Of a stretch of 40,225 bases of DNA, positions 16,282-25,458 are shown in pieces. This DNA comes from Thermoplasmata archaeon (GTDB lineage Archaea; Thermoplasmatota; E2; UBA202; JdFR-43), in the NCBI GenBank assembly GCA_021162815.1, contig JAGGXW010000022.1:1-40225 (forward strand). The letters are read 5' to 3'. The translations under genes were made by a program, and so were the position numbers. How positions within the stretch are numbered: the first letter of the stretch is position 1; each line of letters opens with the position of its first letter. The notes beneath the pieces were generated by a model, which was not told where the DNA came from, did no database searches, and saw only the letters and a list, made by a program, of their open reading frames with translations.

Positions 16282-17121
16282 ATGGCAGAGTTTTATGAAC
16301 TTTCTGAATTGAAGGGAGAGGAGCCAAAGATATTTGGAATTCCAACAGGAACAAAACTTGATGAAATGTTTTATACCATTGTGGAGGAAAATGGTAAATT
16401 TGTTAAAAAACCTCTTGGGGGAATACCTCATCTTGCAATATTGAATTTTTCGGGCATACCTGATACAGGAAAAAGTCTGCTTGCAGAGCAATTTGCCTCA
16501 TATCAGGCAGGAAATGGCTATAAAGTGTTATTTGTAACCGTTGAAAATCCTGCAGAATTTCTATATCACTCCATAAAGGAGAAATGCAAAATTCTTGATC
16601 TTGATTTCAATGAAGTGGAAAAAAATATTGTTGTGATTGATGCCTCCGACAATATGGAATTGAGAGAAAATCCAAAAGCATTGATGGATACAATGGCTTA
16701 CGCAATAAAGGAGAAGAAGATAACAAATGTTATAATAGACAGCATCACTGGTTTGTATGAGCATAAGGAGGTTATGGCAAGGCAGATTGTGAGGCAGTTC
16801 TTTAATTTCCTCAAGAAATGGAAGCAGACAGGCATTTTCATTTCTCAAAAACGCTCTGCCCAGTCAAGCGAGACGGCCGAGGCGGCGGGCGGGCTTGCAG
16901 TGGCTCACATTGTGGATGGAACAATTGTGATGGATAAAAAGGTGATTATGAATGCAAGAGAGGCGAGCTTTTATAGAAAGGAAATAGGAGATGTTATAAG
17001 ATTTATAAGGATAGACGGATGCAGAATAAGTGGTCATGATTCAAGAACCTGGGTTTTTGAGATAACTGAATTTGGAACAATAAATATTTTATCCCCCTTG
17101 GAGGATTATATAGGGAGGTGA
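16282..17121 (+). CDS. KaiC-like RecA-superfamily ATPase
   Basis: A 279-aa single-domain KaiC-like ATPase. The Walker A motif SGIPDTGKS lies at residues 57-65, with Asp where most KaiC proteins have Gly, and the Walker B strand is in NVIIDSITGLYEH. A GIFISQKRSAQSSETAEAAGGLAVAHIVDG block follows, as in KaiC-type ATPases. I recall a thermophile-restricted KaiC family (AF_0795 type) paired with a near-KaiC regulatory protein; this gene and its neighbour fit that pairing. The stop TGA is part of the Shine-Dalgarno GGAGGTGA of the next gene, so the two are translated together. Its role is probably regulatory rather than clock-related. Confidence 0.85.
   Translation: MAEFYELSELKGEEPKIFGIPTGTKLDEMFYTIVEENGKFVKKPLGGIPHLAILNFSGIPDTGKSLLAEQFASYQAGNGYKVLFVTVENPAEFLYHSIKEKCKILDLDFNEVEKNIVVIDASDNMELRENPKALMDTMAYAIKEKKITNVIIDSITGLYEHKEVMARQIVRQFFNFLKKWKQTGIFISQKRSAQSSETAEAAGGLAVAHIVDGTIVMDKKVIMNAREASFYRKEIGDVIRFIRIDGCRISGHDSRTWVFEITEFGTINILSPLEDYIGR
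17114..17121 (+). promoter_or_regulatory. Shine-Dalgarno site overlapping the KaiC-like stop codon
   Basis: GGAGGTGA matches the anti-Shine-Dalgarno end of 16S rRNA perfectly and lies 4 bases before ATG 17126. Its last three bases are the TGA stop of the KaiC-like gene, so termination and re-initiation are tied together. Confidence 0.8.
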
Positions 17122-17125
17122 AAAT

Positions 17126-17722
17126 ATGGAGATAATCAGAGAGGCAAAAGGAAAGGATATTGACAGCATGGCTGAGAAAGTGTTTATGGAAAGCATAAGG
17201 ATAATAGGAGGATTGAGGAAGCTTATAGAGTACAGAAATTTGACCTGGTTACCATCTCTGGCAGAAGCATCATATGTAATAATTATGAAGAATGAAGCAA
17301 TAAAAACATATAAAGAAATAGCATATGAGCTTGGCATAACTGAACAGACTGCAAAAAATATAGCCACTGCTGATGAGGAGAGGGTTAAAGAATACATAAT
17401 CAACGAAGGAGAGAGACCGGATGAGCATATAGCTGGGGGACTTGCAAAGCTGGCATACAAGAAGATAAAACAGGAAGGAGGATTTGAAGAATCATCATTC
17501 AGCAAAGAGGAAATTGAGGCACTTGGAATTGACTGGGCAGTTCATGTTCTCGCAAGAATAAAGGGAATTGATTTTCCAGCTGATGAGGAAGTATTAAAAA
17601 CCCATCTAGAAGGAATGGAGATAATGGGAAAGAGGATAGAGGATATACTATCAGCCATTGAATATCCTGTTAAAAGCCCTGCAGAACTGCTCCATAAAAT
17701 AAAGGAAAAACTGAATGATTGA
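17126..17722 (+). CDS. Near-KaiC HTH regulatory protein
   Basis: A 198-aa soluble protein. The middle holds a helix-turn-helix: TYKEIAYELGITEQTAKNIA, around residues 60-80. It is preceded by an N-terminal helical part with SIRIIGGLRKLIEYR and followed by a charged C-terminal helical region with a GIDWAVHVLARIKGIDFPADEE segment. This matches in style the near-KaiC regulatory domain (TIGR03879), found next to thermophile KaiC-like ATPases. It lies between the KaiC-like ATPase and reverse gyrase, and overlaps the start of reverse gyrase by 8 bases. A role as transcription factor or partner of the ATPase is inferred. Confidence 0.75.
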   Translation: MEIIREAKGKDIDSMAEKVFMESIRIIGGLRKLIEYRNLTWLPSLAEASYVIIMKNEAIKTYKEIAYELGITEQTAKNIATADEERVKEYIINEGERPDEHIAGGLAKLAYKKIKQEGGFEESSFSKEEIEALGIDWAVHVLARIKGIDFPADEEVLKTHLEGMEIMGKRIEDILSAIEYPVKSPAELLHKIKEKLND

Positions 17723-20700
17723 GGTAAAATATACATCACTTTGCCCCATATGCGGAAAGGATTTAACGGCTGAGGAGATTGAAAATGGCAAATGCCATGA
17801 AAAAGAAAAGAATCTCTGCTACTTTGATACAGAGAAAGAAATAAATCAATTCATTGAATTTTTTGAAAGAAAAGTAGGAAAACCGAGGCATCTCCAGAAA
17901 TACTGGGCTAAGAGGGTGCTAAATGGAGAGAGTTTTGCTGCTGTGGCTCCGACGGGCATAGGAAAAAGTACATTTGGTATTGCAATGGCTGCATATCTGG
18001 CAAATTTTAAGGGTTGCAAGAGTTACATCATTTTTCCCACATCCCTCCTAGTTGAACAGGCAGCAGGTATGCTAAAAAAATTTGGCAATGTGAATTATAT
18101 TTACTATCATTCAAAAGTTTCGAAGAGGGAAGAGTTTTTTGAGAAACTGGAAAAAAATGATTATGATATTCTTATCACAACATCACAATTTCTTTCAAGA
18201 AATTTCAGTAGGATAAAGCGGAAATTTGATTTTATTTTCGTAGATGATGTGGACTCCATATTGAAGGCATCAAAAAACATCGACAGAATTCTACATCTCA
18301 TGGGTTTTAAATACCAGAATGGAGAGTGGAAAGGGAAAACAGATTCGGTTCTGATGGTGTCAACAGCTACTGCAAAGAAGGGAAAAAAGGCCAATTTATT
18401 CAGAAAATTGCTTGGATTTGATATAGGTTCCTCCAGATACTCGGTAAGGAATGTCGTTGACATATATGCCAATAAAACAAAAATATCTGAAATAATGGAA
18501 AAAATGGGAGATGGCGGCATAATATACTGCAGAGATGCCGAGGAAGCAGAAAATATTTACGAAGCTTTAAGTAAAAAATACAGGGTTGGTTTAATTCTCT
18601 CCCAAACAAAAAATGATTTTGAAAAATTCAAAAATGGAGAGATATCATATCTCATAGGGACTTCCCACTATTATGGACTTCTGGTGAGAGGAATAGATTT
18701 GCCAGAGAGAATAAAATATGTGATTTTCAATGGTGCTCCTGTATTCAAAATAAAAATAGATTCCATAGATGATGCAACGTCGTCTGCAATAAAAATGATT
18801 GCATCCCTTTTAAGAGATTCCGAGGAGATAAAAAAATTCATACCTCTTTTACCATCCATAGAAAGAAGAAAAGAGTTTAAAGAACTTAAAGAAAGCATAA
18901 AAAAGATTATATCTGTGGATTACAAGGGAAAGGATTTTTTGATAAGGAATAAAACTCTGATTATACCCGATATAAGAACATATCTTCAGGGCTCAGGAAG
19001 AGCATCCCGCCTGCATGCCGGAGGGCTCACCAAAGGCGCCTCCTTTCTGATTGAAAATGATGAGGATGCAGCAAAGGCTTTTATTGAAAGAGCGAGCTAT
19101 TATGATATAGAGTTTAAAGATATGGAGGACATTGATTTTGGAGAATTGAAACGGGAGATTGAGGAGAGTAGAAAAGGTATAGGAAAAGAAGATGTAATAA
19201 AACCTGCTCTTTTTATAGTTGAGAGCCCCACAAAGGCAAAACAGATTGCAAAATTTTTTGGTAAACCCAGTATCATAACTGATGGAAATTGCGTTGCTTA
19301 TGAAGTAGCATCATTCAAAAACACCTTCATAATTACAGCAAGTCTTGGACATATAACGGATTTAATAACAGACAGAGGGTTTCACGGAATAGAGGTTAAT
19401 GAAGATATTATCCCTCTCTACTCCTCAATAAAGAGATGCATGGAGTGTGGAAAACAATTCACCCAGGAGGTAACAAAATGTCCCTACTGTGGAAGCGATA
19501 AAATAAATGATGCAAAGGATAGAGTTAATTTTATGAGAAAAATGGCATACGAAACAGAAAACATAATCATAGGAACTGACCCAGATGCAGAGGGAGAAAA
19601 AATTGCCTGGGATATTGCAAATATGGTGAGGGGTTGCGGAAGAGTAAAAAGAGTGGAATTCCATGAAATAACAATTAATGCAGTAAAAAAAGCTCTGGAG
19701 AGTATGAAAGAAATAGACGAGAATAGGGTCAAAGCTCAGATTGTAAGGAGGATAGAGGACAGATGGATTGGATTTGAATTGAGTCACATATTATGGGATG
19801 CATTCAATGAGAGAAATTTATCGGCAGGAAGGGCTCAAACTCCTGTATTGGGATGGATAATTGAGAGATGGAAGGAGTCTAAAAAGAAAGTTAAAGTCGG
19901 GATAGTAAAAGATCTGGATCTCATTTTACCCGAACCCTATAATGAGACAATGGATGTAGAGATAAAATTAAAGGAAAGGAAAGAGAGAGAAATTACCCCC
20001 CTTCCACCCTACACCACCGAAACCATGCTTAGAGATGCAGACAGAATTTTACATTTGAAACCATCAGAGACAATGAAAATCGCCCAGGAATTATTTGAAA
20101 ATGGATTGATAACATACCACAGAACAGACTCCATACATGTGAGCGAGAATGGCATAAAAGTTGCAAAAGATTATCTCAAAGAGTATTTTTATCCCAGAAA
20201 ATGGAGAGGAAAGGGAGCCCATGAATGCATTCGTCCCACCCGTGCATGGGATGCAGGGCTTGTAAAAAAGCTGGGATATGAGGGAATTATAAACAAGTTG
20301 GATGAAAAGCATCTTCAACTATATGATCTGATATTCCGTCGATTCATGGCCAGTATGATGGCAGATTACACTGCAATGGTGGAGAAATATGAAATCAAAT
20401 ATGGAAAAAATAGAATAGAGGAGGTAAGATATGTATCTGCAGAAGGAAAGTCATATGAAATTTATAGTGCTATAGAGATAAAGCCACCTCTACCAGAGGG
20501 AAAATTTACCTTGAAAGCAATAATAAAGCATATACCAAAAACAAAGCCATTTTCCATTGCAGAACTGATAGAAACAATGAAGAATAAGAAAATAGGAAGG
20601 CCATCCACATATGCTGTGATAATAGATAAATTGTTTACCAGAAATTATATTGTTGATAGGGGAGGAAGAATAATGCCCACCTCAAAGGGGATAAAGGTAT

Positions 20701-20858
20701 TTGAATTTCTTTCAAAAAATTATGGAGAGTTTATATCTGAGAGGAGAACAAAGGAAATGCTGGAGAGAATGGATGCAGTGGAGAACGGAATGGCCGATTA
20801 CAATGAGATTCTGTTATCTCTATATAAAGAAATTAAAGAAATAAAGAAATTGAGCTGA
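17715..20858 (+). CDS. rgy: Reverse gyrase
   Basis: An ATP-driven enzyme that puts positive supercoils into DNA, the hallmark gene of hyperthermophiles. The 1047-aa protein is complete. An N-terminal zinc-finger remnant has CPIC at 10-13, then C27/H28 and C35. The SF2 helicase part has Walker A APTGIGKST (78-86) and DDVD (177-180). The type IA topoisomerase half starts with the Toprim motif FIVESPTKAKQ (about 499). A second zinc finger uses CMEC and CPYC (about 575 and 590). TDPDAEGEK follows (about 620), with the active-site Tyr801 in LITYHRTDS. It is slightly shorter than the usual 1050-1250 aa. It is third in the KaiC-like operon, and its start overlaps the previous gene by 8 bases. Confidence 0.97.
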   Translation: MIEVKYTSLCPICGKDLTAEEIENGKCHEKEKNLCYFDTEKEINQFIEFFERKVGKPRHLQKYWAKRVLNGESFAAVAPTGIGKSTFGIAMAAYLANFKGCKSYIIFPTSLLVEQAAGMLKKFGNVNYIYYHSKVSKREEFFEKLEKNDYDILITTSQFLSRNFSRIKRKFDFIFVDDVDSILKASKNIDRILHLMGFKYQNGEWKGKTDSVLMVSTATAKKGKKANLFRKLLGFDIGSSRYSVRNVVDIYANKTKISEIMEKMGDGGIIYCRDAEEAENIYEALSKKYRVGLILSQTKNDFEKFKNGEISYLIGTSHYYGLLVRGIDLPERIKYVIFNGAPVFKIKIDSIDDATSSAIKMIASLLRDSEEIKKFIPLLPSIERRKEFKELKESIKKIISVDYKGKDFLIRNKTLIIPDIRTYLQGSGRASRLHAGGLTKGASFLIENDEDAAKAFIERASYYDIEFKDMEDIDFGELKREIEESRKGIGKEDVIKPALFIVESPTKAKQIAKFFGKPSIITDGNCVAYEVASFKNTFIITASLGHITDLITDRGFHGIEVNEDIIPLYSSIKRCMECGKQFTQEVTKCPYCGSDKINDAKDRVNFMRKMAYETENIIIGTDPDAEGEKIAWDIANMVRGCGRVKRVEFHEITINAVKKALESMKEIDENRVKAQIVRRIEDRWIGFELSHILWDAFNERNLSAGRAQTPVLGWIIERWKESKKKVKVGIVKDLDLILPEPYNETMDVEIKLKERKEREITPLPPYTTETMLRDADRILHLKPSETMKIAQELFENGLITYHRTDSIHVSENGIKVAKDYLKEYFYPRKWRGKGAHECIRPTRAWDAGLVKKLGYEGIINKLDEKHLQLYDLIFRRFMASMMADYTAMVEKYEIKYGKNRIEEVRYVSAEGKSYEIYSAIEIKPPLPEGKFTLKAIIKHIPKTKPFSIAELIETMKNKKIGRPSTYAVIIDKLFTRNYIVDRGGRIMPTSKGIKVFEFLSKNYGEFISERRTKEMLERMDAVENGMADYNEILLSLYKEIKEIKKLS

Positions 20859-22526
20859 TTACATTTCTTCAAGGGCTTCCATACCAAGTAATGAAAGAAC
20901 ATTCTTCAGCACCTGTTTGGTAGCCATTACAAGCGCAAGTCTTTCTTTTTCCTTATCATCTCCTATCACCTTGCAGTCCCTGTAAAAGATATTGAAATCA
21001 GATGCAACTCTGTAAGCATAATCGGCAATAATTGCAGGATTTCTTGAATTTATACTCCTTGTTATATAATCTGGAAATTTTGCGAGGGTCCTTATCAATT
21101 TAATTTCAGATTGGTGAGTGAAATCGTAATGATTCAGAGGATGAAAATCTGCTTTTCTAAGTATGGATGAACATCTGGCATGAGCATATTGAATAAATGG
21201 GGCTGATTCGCCCTCCATGCTCAATGCATCCTCCCACCTGAAAGTTATGGCTTTATCGGGGTTTACTTTGATTATATTATATCTTATGGCATCAATACCA
21301 ATTTCAGTATATATTTTCTCATTTTCTTCCCTTCCCCTCTTCACAAGTTCCTCTCTTGCTCTTGATATAGCCTCATCTATCAGCTCATCCAGATAAACAA
21401 CTCTCCCTTTCCTCGTTGACATTCTGCCTTCTGGAAGAGAAACAAATGAATAGAATATGACATCAGGTATCTTTTCATTCAGCAATTTCAGAGCAATTCT
21501 CACCTGCTCAGCCTCAAGTTTGTGATCCTCACCAAGGATATTTATCATGATATCTGCTCTATTGCCCTTCCATATATGATATGCTATATCTCTGGCAGCA
21601 TATAATGAAGTGCCATTGCTCCTGGTCAAAAAGAACTTTTTATTTCTTCCATGTATTCCAAATTCTTCCAAATCAAGATAAATTGCTTTTCCCTCCTCTC
21701 CAGCATAAGGAAGAGATGCCAGTTTTTCTATTATTTCATACACACTTCCGTCAAGTACAAATCTTGATTCTTCCACAAATTCATCCATATAAATGTGCAA
21801 TCTGTTCAGGCTTTCCATTATGCCTTCCAGAACAGGTTTATAAATTTTCTTAATTTCCTGAAGTAACTCTCTGTCTCCTTCCTCACATCTCTTTATTATA
21901 TTATTTATCTCCTCTCTTACCCTTTCATCTTTCTCCATAAGTTTTGATGCTTCCTGATAAAACACCACATATCTGTGGTCAGCTTTACTCTCTTCTACCT
22001 CAATATCCAAATTTTTAACCCCCCAGAATAAAGTGGCCACCTGCCGGCCCATATCATCCACATAGTACTGGGTTATTACATCATACCCTCCAAATTTTAG
22101 TATCCTGGCCATGGTATCGCCAATAATTGGATTTCTGGCCCTTCCAACATGCAACGGACCATTTGGATTTGCAGATGTATGCTCCACTATAACCTTCTTA
22201 TTTTTGTCATCGAGTTTTCCATACGAATCTTTAAGGGAGAGGATGAGTTTTATTGTTTCATCTGCCAGCCTATTTTTATCTATGAAAAAGTTTACATATC
22301 CTCTTGTAGCCTCAATCTTTTCAATCCAGCCTCCTGCCTCAAGTTTGCTGGCTACCTCCTCAGCTATTTTATCCGGAGGCATTTTTAAAGTTCTTGATAG
22401 CTGAAAGCATGGAAGAGCAAGGTCTGCAATCTCTTCCTTTGGTTCCTCAATCCTCAGATTGTCATAACCAAGAGAGGAAAGTTTTTTTATCACATCTTCT
22501 CTGAAAGCATCAAACGGATATTTCAT
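20859..22526 (-). CDS. argS: Arginyl-tRNA synthetase
   Basis: Charges tRNA-Arg. A 555-aa class I synthetase with the signature SANPNGPLHVGRARN (the HIGH-like site as HVGR), YYVDDMGRQ, the ILGEDHK segment and the KMSKS-type loop GRMSTRKGRVVYLDEL. The C-terminal DALR anticodon-binding domain ends KNVLSLLGMEALEEM. The length is normal. It is convergent with reverse gyrase, whose stop codon is adjacent. A TATA-like TTATAAGC (complement of about 22549-22556) is 26 bases upstream of the start, consistent with a leaderless mRNA. Confidence 0.96.
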   Translation of the reverse strand: MKYPFDAFREDVIKKLSSLGYDNLRIEEPKEEIADLALPCFQLSRTLKMPPDKIAEEVASKLEAGGWIEKIEATRGYVNFFIDKNRLADETIKLILSLKDSYGKLDDKNKKVIVEHTSANPNGPLHVGRARNPIIGDTMARILKFGGYDVITQYYVDDMGRQVATLFWGVKNLDIEVEESKADHRYVVFYQEASKLMEKDERVREEINNIIKRCEEGDRELLQEIKKIYKPVLEGIMESLNRLHIYMDEFVEESRFVLDGSVYEIIEKLASLPYAGEEGKAIYLDLEEFGIHGRNKKFFLTRSNGTSLYAARDIAYHIWKGNRADIMINILGEDHKLEAEQVRIALKLLNEKIPDVIFYSFVSLPEGRMSTRKGRVVYLDELIDEAISRAREELVKRGREENEKIYTEIGIDAIRYNIIKVNPDKAITFRWEDALSMEGESAPFIQYAHARCSSILRKADFHPLNHYDFTHQSEIKLIRTLAKFPDYITRSINSRNPAIIADYAYRVASDFNIFYRDCKVIGDDKEKERLALVMATKQVLKNVLSLLGMEALEEM

Positions 22527-22597
22527 CTAACAAGAAATGATTTATTGCTTATAAATTATTCAGCAAAATAAATCAATATGATATGCATACATTGTTA
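22527..22597. promoter_or_regulatory. Divergent promoter, argS / MFS transporter
   Basis: The gap holds one TATA-like box for each side: complement of about 22549-22556 for argS (26 bases) and AAAATAAAT at about 22565-22573 for ATG 22598 (about 28 bases). No regulator site was recognised. Confidence 0.45.
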
Positions 22598-23767
22598 ATG
22601 GAGAAAAAACTTGATAAAAATATTGTATTACTTGGCCTGATAAGTTTTTTCACAGATATGAGCAGTGAAGCAATAATGCCCATACTCCCATTTTTCATTT
22701 CCCAGCTGGAAGGCGCAAAAATAATAGGAGTTGGTCTTGCTGTAGGACTGATAATGGGAATAGGAGACGCAACCGCAAGTATAACAAATTTCGTATCAGG
22801 TATAGTATCTGATAGAGTTGCAAGAAGAAAGGTATTTATCACGGCAGGTTACACCATATCCGCCTCATCAAAACTTCTTTTCCCATTTTCATCCTCATGG
22901 TGGCACATGCTTATTTTTAGAGGTATCGAAAGAGCTGGAAAGGGTATAAGAAGCGCTCCGAGGGATGCACTTATAGGGGAGATGTATGAAAAACAAAGAG
23001 GGCATGCATTCGGTTTCCATAGAATGATGGATACGGCGGGGGCTGTTACTGGAAGCATAATAGCCTTTATTCTGTTCTGGTATATGAAAATGGAAATAAA
23101 AACCATTCTTTTAATTGCTGCTTTACTTGCATTCTTTGCAATTCCACCAATATTATTCGTAAAGGAAGGAAGAGGAATGAAAAAGGAAAAGAAATTTGTT
23201 ATCAATAGTAAAATGAAGAAATTTGTTATCATAGCCACTCTTTTTTATCTGGGAAACTTCTCTTATGCCTTCCTGCTTCTTAGAACAAAGGATATAATGC
23301 TCTCACATTTTTCAATTCTGGATTCTGTTGCAATAACCTTTCTAATGTATGCTTTTTTCAATATAATATATGCTTCCCTATCCCCATATTTCGGGAAATT
23401 GAGCGATAGAATAGGGAGGAGGAATATAATTGTGTCAGGTTATCTTCTATTTGCAGTAATATGCTCTGGGTTTCTGATAATACCATTTATTTTTGCGGGA
23501 GAAATAATAATTGTCATTCTCCTATTTGCCCTGTATGGAGTAATGTTTTCCATGATTGAGGCAAATCAGAGAGCATACGTAGCAGATATAGGAGGAGGGG
23601 CTGCATCTCAGGGTGTATTCAAAGCATTTACAGGAATGGTGGCAATTCCTTCGGGCATAATAGCAGGAGCCCTATGGGATATTTCTAGCAATTTAACATT
23701 CATATATGGGTTAGCCCTCTCCCTCGTCTCAGCCATACTTCTTTACACATGGATGGAAAAAAATTAA
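22598..23767 (+). CDS. MFS-family transporter
   Basis: A 389-aa major facilitator with twelve expected membrane helices. It has the loop 2-3 and loop 8-9 type signatures VSDRVARRKVFI and LSDRIGRRNIIV, and an opening FFTDMSSEAIMPILPFFI resembling the TMH1 motif of prokaryotic sugar or drug transporter MFS groups. GKGIRSAPRDALIGE in the central loop is typical of a group annotated as MFS transporters of unknown substrate. The frame opens at ATG 22583, but ATG 22598 gives the better leaderless spacing. The substrate cannot be told. tRNA-Cys follows at 23792. Confidence 0.87.
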   Translation: MEKKLDKNIVLLGLISFFTDMSSEAIMPILPFFISQLEGAKIIGVGLAVGLIMGIGDATASITNFVSGIVSDRVARRKVFITAGYTISASSKLLFPFSSSWWHMLIFRGIERAGKGIRSAPRDALIGEMYEKQRGHAFGFHRMMDTAGAVTGSIIAFILFWYMKMEIKTILLIAALLAFFAIPPILFVKEGRGMKKEKKFVINSKMKKFVIIATLFYLGNFSYAFLLLRTKDIMLSHFSILDSVAITFLMYAFFNIIYASLSPYFGKLSDRIGRRNIIVSGYLLFAVICSGFLIIPFIFAGEIIIVILLFALYGVMFSMIEANQRAYVADIGGGAASQGVFKAFTGMVAIPSGIIAGALWDISSNLTFIYGLALSLVSAILLYTWMEKN

Positions 23768-23791
23768 AAGAGAAAGTCAATTAGGCAATGT

Positions 23792-23862
23792 GGGCGGGTC
23801 ACCTAGAGGCTGGGTGGTGGACTGCAGATCCACATACGCGGGTTCAAATCCCGCCCCGCCCT
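23792..23862 (+). tRNA. tRNA-Cys (anticodon GCA)
   Basis: A 71-nt cloverleaf. The acceptor stem GGGCGGG pairs with CCCGCCC, the anticodon stem GTGGA/TCCAC frames the loop CTGCAGA, and the T arm is CGGG-TTCAAAT-CCCG. The discriminator is T at 23862, the base that CysRS recognises. No intron is seen. The next gene opens one base after it. Confidence 0.96.
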
Positions 23863-23878
23863 CTTGAAAAAGATTAAC

Positions 23879-24598
23879 ATGCTTGAAGATGTGGTCAGAA
23901 AGGATTACAGAATATTTGATAAAAACGAGAACATTGGAAATGCTTTGGGTTATTTATACGAAGAGAAGCACTTTCCAATAATAGCAGATAACAAAAAACC
24001 ATGGGGAATTCTTTATGAATCCAAATTTATAAAGAGGAAACCACTCCTCAATGAAAAAATAGAGAATTTTTCCACACCGGTTCCAAAAATAGATGCAACA
24101 TATTCATTTTCAAAAGCAAAAGCCAAAATGAAAGAGAGCAGGAAAACATATGCCATTGTCATGTTTGAAAAGAAATTGATGGGTTACATAAAAGGAATTG
24201 ATGTCTTATACGAAAATAGAATGAAGAAAGCAGGAGATATTGCCAGATATGTCGAGCCCCTCTCTCCAAATGATACAGTTTCAAATGCTCTAAAATACAT
24301 GCAGAAGAATAAAATGGCTTTTATACCAGTGGTTGAGAATGAAAAGTTTATTGGAATACTTCATGTCAGAGATATTATCGGATTGGAAATAACCGGTGAA
24401 AAATATAGGGGATATCACACAGAAAAAATAAATACCATGAAACTTCCCATCTCCGGATTCATGGAAAGAGGAATAAGAACAGTAGGTGTGGAGGATACTG
24501 AAAATATAATAAAAATTGTGGACAAGCAGGGTTTTGCGGTTGTTGTTGAAAAAAATAAATATTATGGAGTTATTGAGCAAATGGAATTGATGGGGTGA
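23879..24598 (+). CDS. Protein with four CBS domains
   Basis: About 239 aa made of four CBS repeats in tandem. Repeat starts can be seen near the N-terminus (DYRIFDKNENIGNALGYLYEE), near FSTPVPKIDATYSFSKA, near YVEPLSPNDTVSNALKYMQ and in the last 60 residues (RGIRTVGVEDTENIIKIVDKQ). CBS pairs bind adenine nucleotides or SAM and act as energy or ligand sensors. No enzyme domain is attached. The frame extends to a TTG at 23864, one base after tRNA-Cys; ATG 23879 is the safer start. With no room for a promoter, co-transcription with tRNA-Cys is likely. purC follows. Confidence 0.8.
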   Translation: MLEDVVRKDYRIFDKNENIGNALGYLYEEKHFPIIADNKKPWGILYESKFIKRKPLLNEKIENFSTPVPKIDATYSFSKAKAKMKESRKTYAIVMFEKKLMGYIKGIDVLYENRMKKAGDIARYVEPLSPNDTVSNALKYMQKNKMAFIPVVENEKFIGILHVRDIIGLEITGEKYRGYHTEKINTMKLPISGFMERGIRTVGVEDTENIIKIVDKQGFAVVVEKNKYYGVIEQMELMG

Positions 24599-24603
24599 TA
24601 AAC

Positions 24604-25458
24604 ATGTTAATACGGAAAGGAAAGGTGAAGGAAGTACATGACATAGGAGGAGGAAAACTAAAATTTGTATTTACAGATAACATATCCGTATTTGATAAAA
24701 TTATTCCCACCAAGATAGAGAAGAAAGGATGTGTGCTGTGCGGCATCTCTTCATACTGGTTTGAGAAATGTGAAAAGAATGGAATAATGAGTCATTTCAT
24801 AGAGAGAGATGGAAAGAATACAATGGTTGTGAGAAAATTTGATATAGTTGACAGAGGAGAGAGAAACAGGGGCAATTATCTGATTCCTCTGGAAGTTATC
24901 GCAAGGTATTATGTTGCCGGCTCATTTTATGAAAGAAATAAGGATAAATATGAGTATGGGGAAAAACTGGATGAACCTGTGATAGAATTTACAACAAAGT
25001 TTGAAAAATTTGACCGCCTCATAGATGAAAAAGAAGCAATGGAGATTGGAGGAATTAGCAGGGAGGATATCGAAGAAATAAAGGAGATAGTTCTTCGCAT
25101 TGATGAAATGATTGCAAAGAATGTGGAAAAAAATGGTCTCATTCATGTAGATGGAAAAAAGGAGTTTGCATTTGATGATTCACGCAATCTGGTTGTGGTC
25201 GATACATTTGGCACCCCCGATGAGGACAGATTCTGGGATATTAAAAGCTATGAGGAAGGAAAATTCATAGAGCTCAGCAAGGAGTATGTCAGGAAATATT
25301 ATAAGGATACAGGATACTATGAGGAGTTGAAAAAGGCAAGAAATGAAGGAAAAGAAGAACCGGCCATTCCCCCACTACCAGAAAATATCGCCAATGAGAT
25401 ATCAAACCTGTATGTTTCCTTATACGAAAAGCTCACCAACCAGAAATGCGACTGTTAA
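24604..25458 (+). CDS. purC: SAICAR synthetase
   Basis: Catalyses step 8 of purine synthesis, joining CAIR and aspartate with ATP. The 284-aa protein has the family's N-terminal GKVKEVHDIGGGKLKFVFTDNISVFD, the VEVIARYYVAGSF-type block (as IPLEVIARYYVAGSFYER) and the later DTFGTPDEDRFWD active-site segment. The frame opens at GTG 24595, but ATG 24604 gives the canonical start and has the Shine-Dalgarno GGGGTGAT (24592-24599) at good spacing, partly inside the CBS gene stop. It is probably translated in step with the CBS gene. No other pur gene is nearby. Confidence 0.95.
   Translation: MLIRKGKVKEVHDIGGGKLKFVFTDNISVFDKIIPTKIEKKGCVLCGISSYWFEKCEKNGIMSHFIERDGKNTMVVRKFDIVDRGERNRGNYLIPLEVIARYYVAGSFYERNKDKYEYGEKLDEPVIEFTTKFEKFDRLIDEKEAMEIGGISREDIEEIKEIVLRIDEMIAKNVEKNGLIHVDGKKEFAFDDSRNLVVVDTFGTPDEDRFWDIKSYEEGKFIELSKEYVRKYYKDTGYYEELKKARNEGKEEPAIPPLPENIANEISNLYVSLYEKLTNQKCDC

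Noticed and set aside
16282-17121. Circadian clock KaiC
   Set aside because: Only one KaiC domain and no KaiA or KaiB nearby; the thermophile KaiC-like regulatory ATPase families explain it better.
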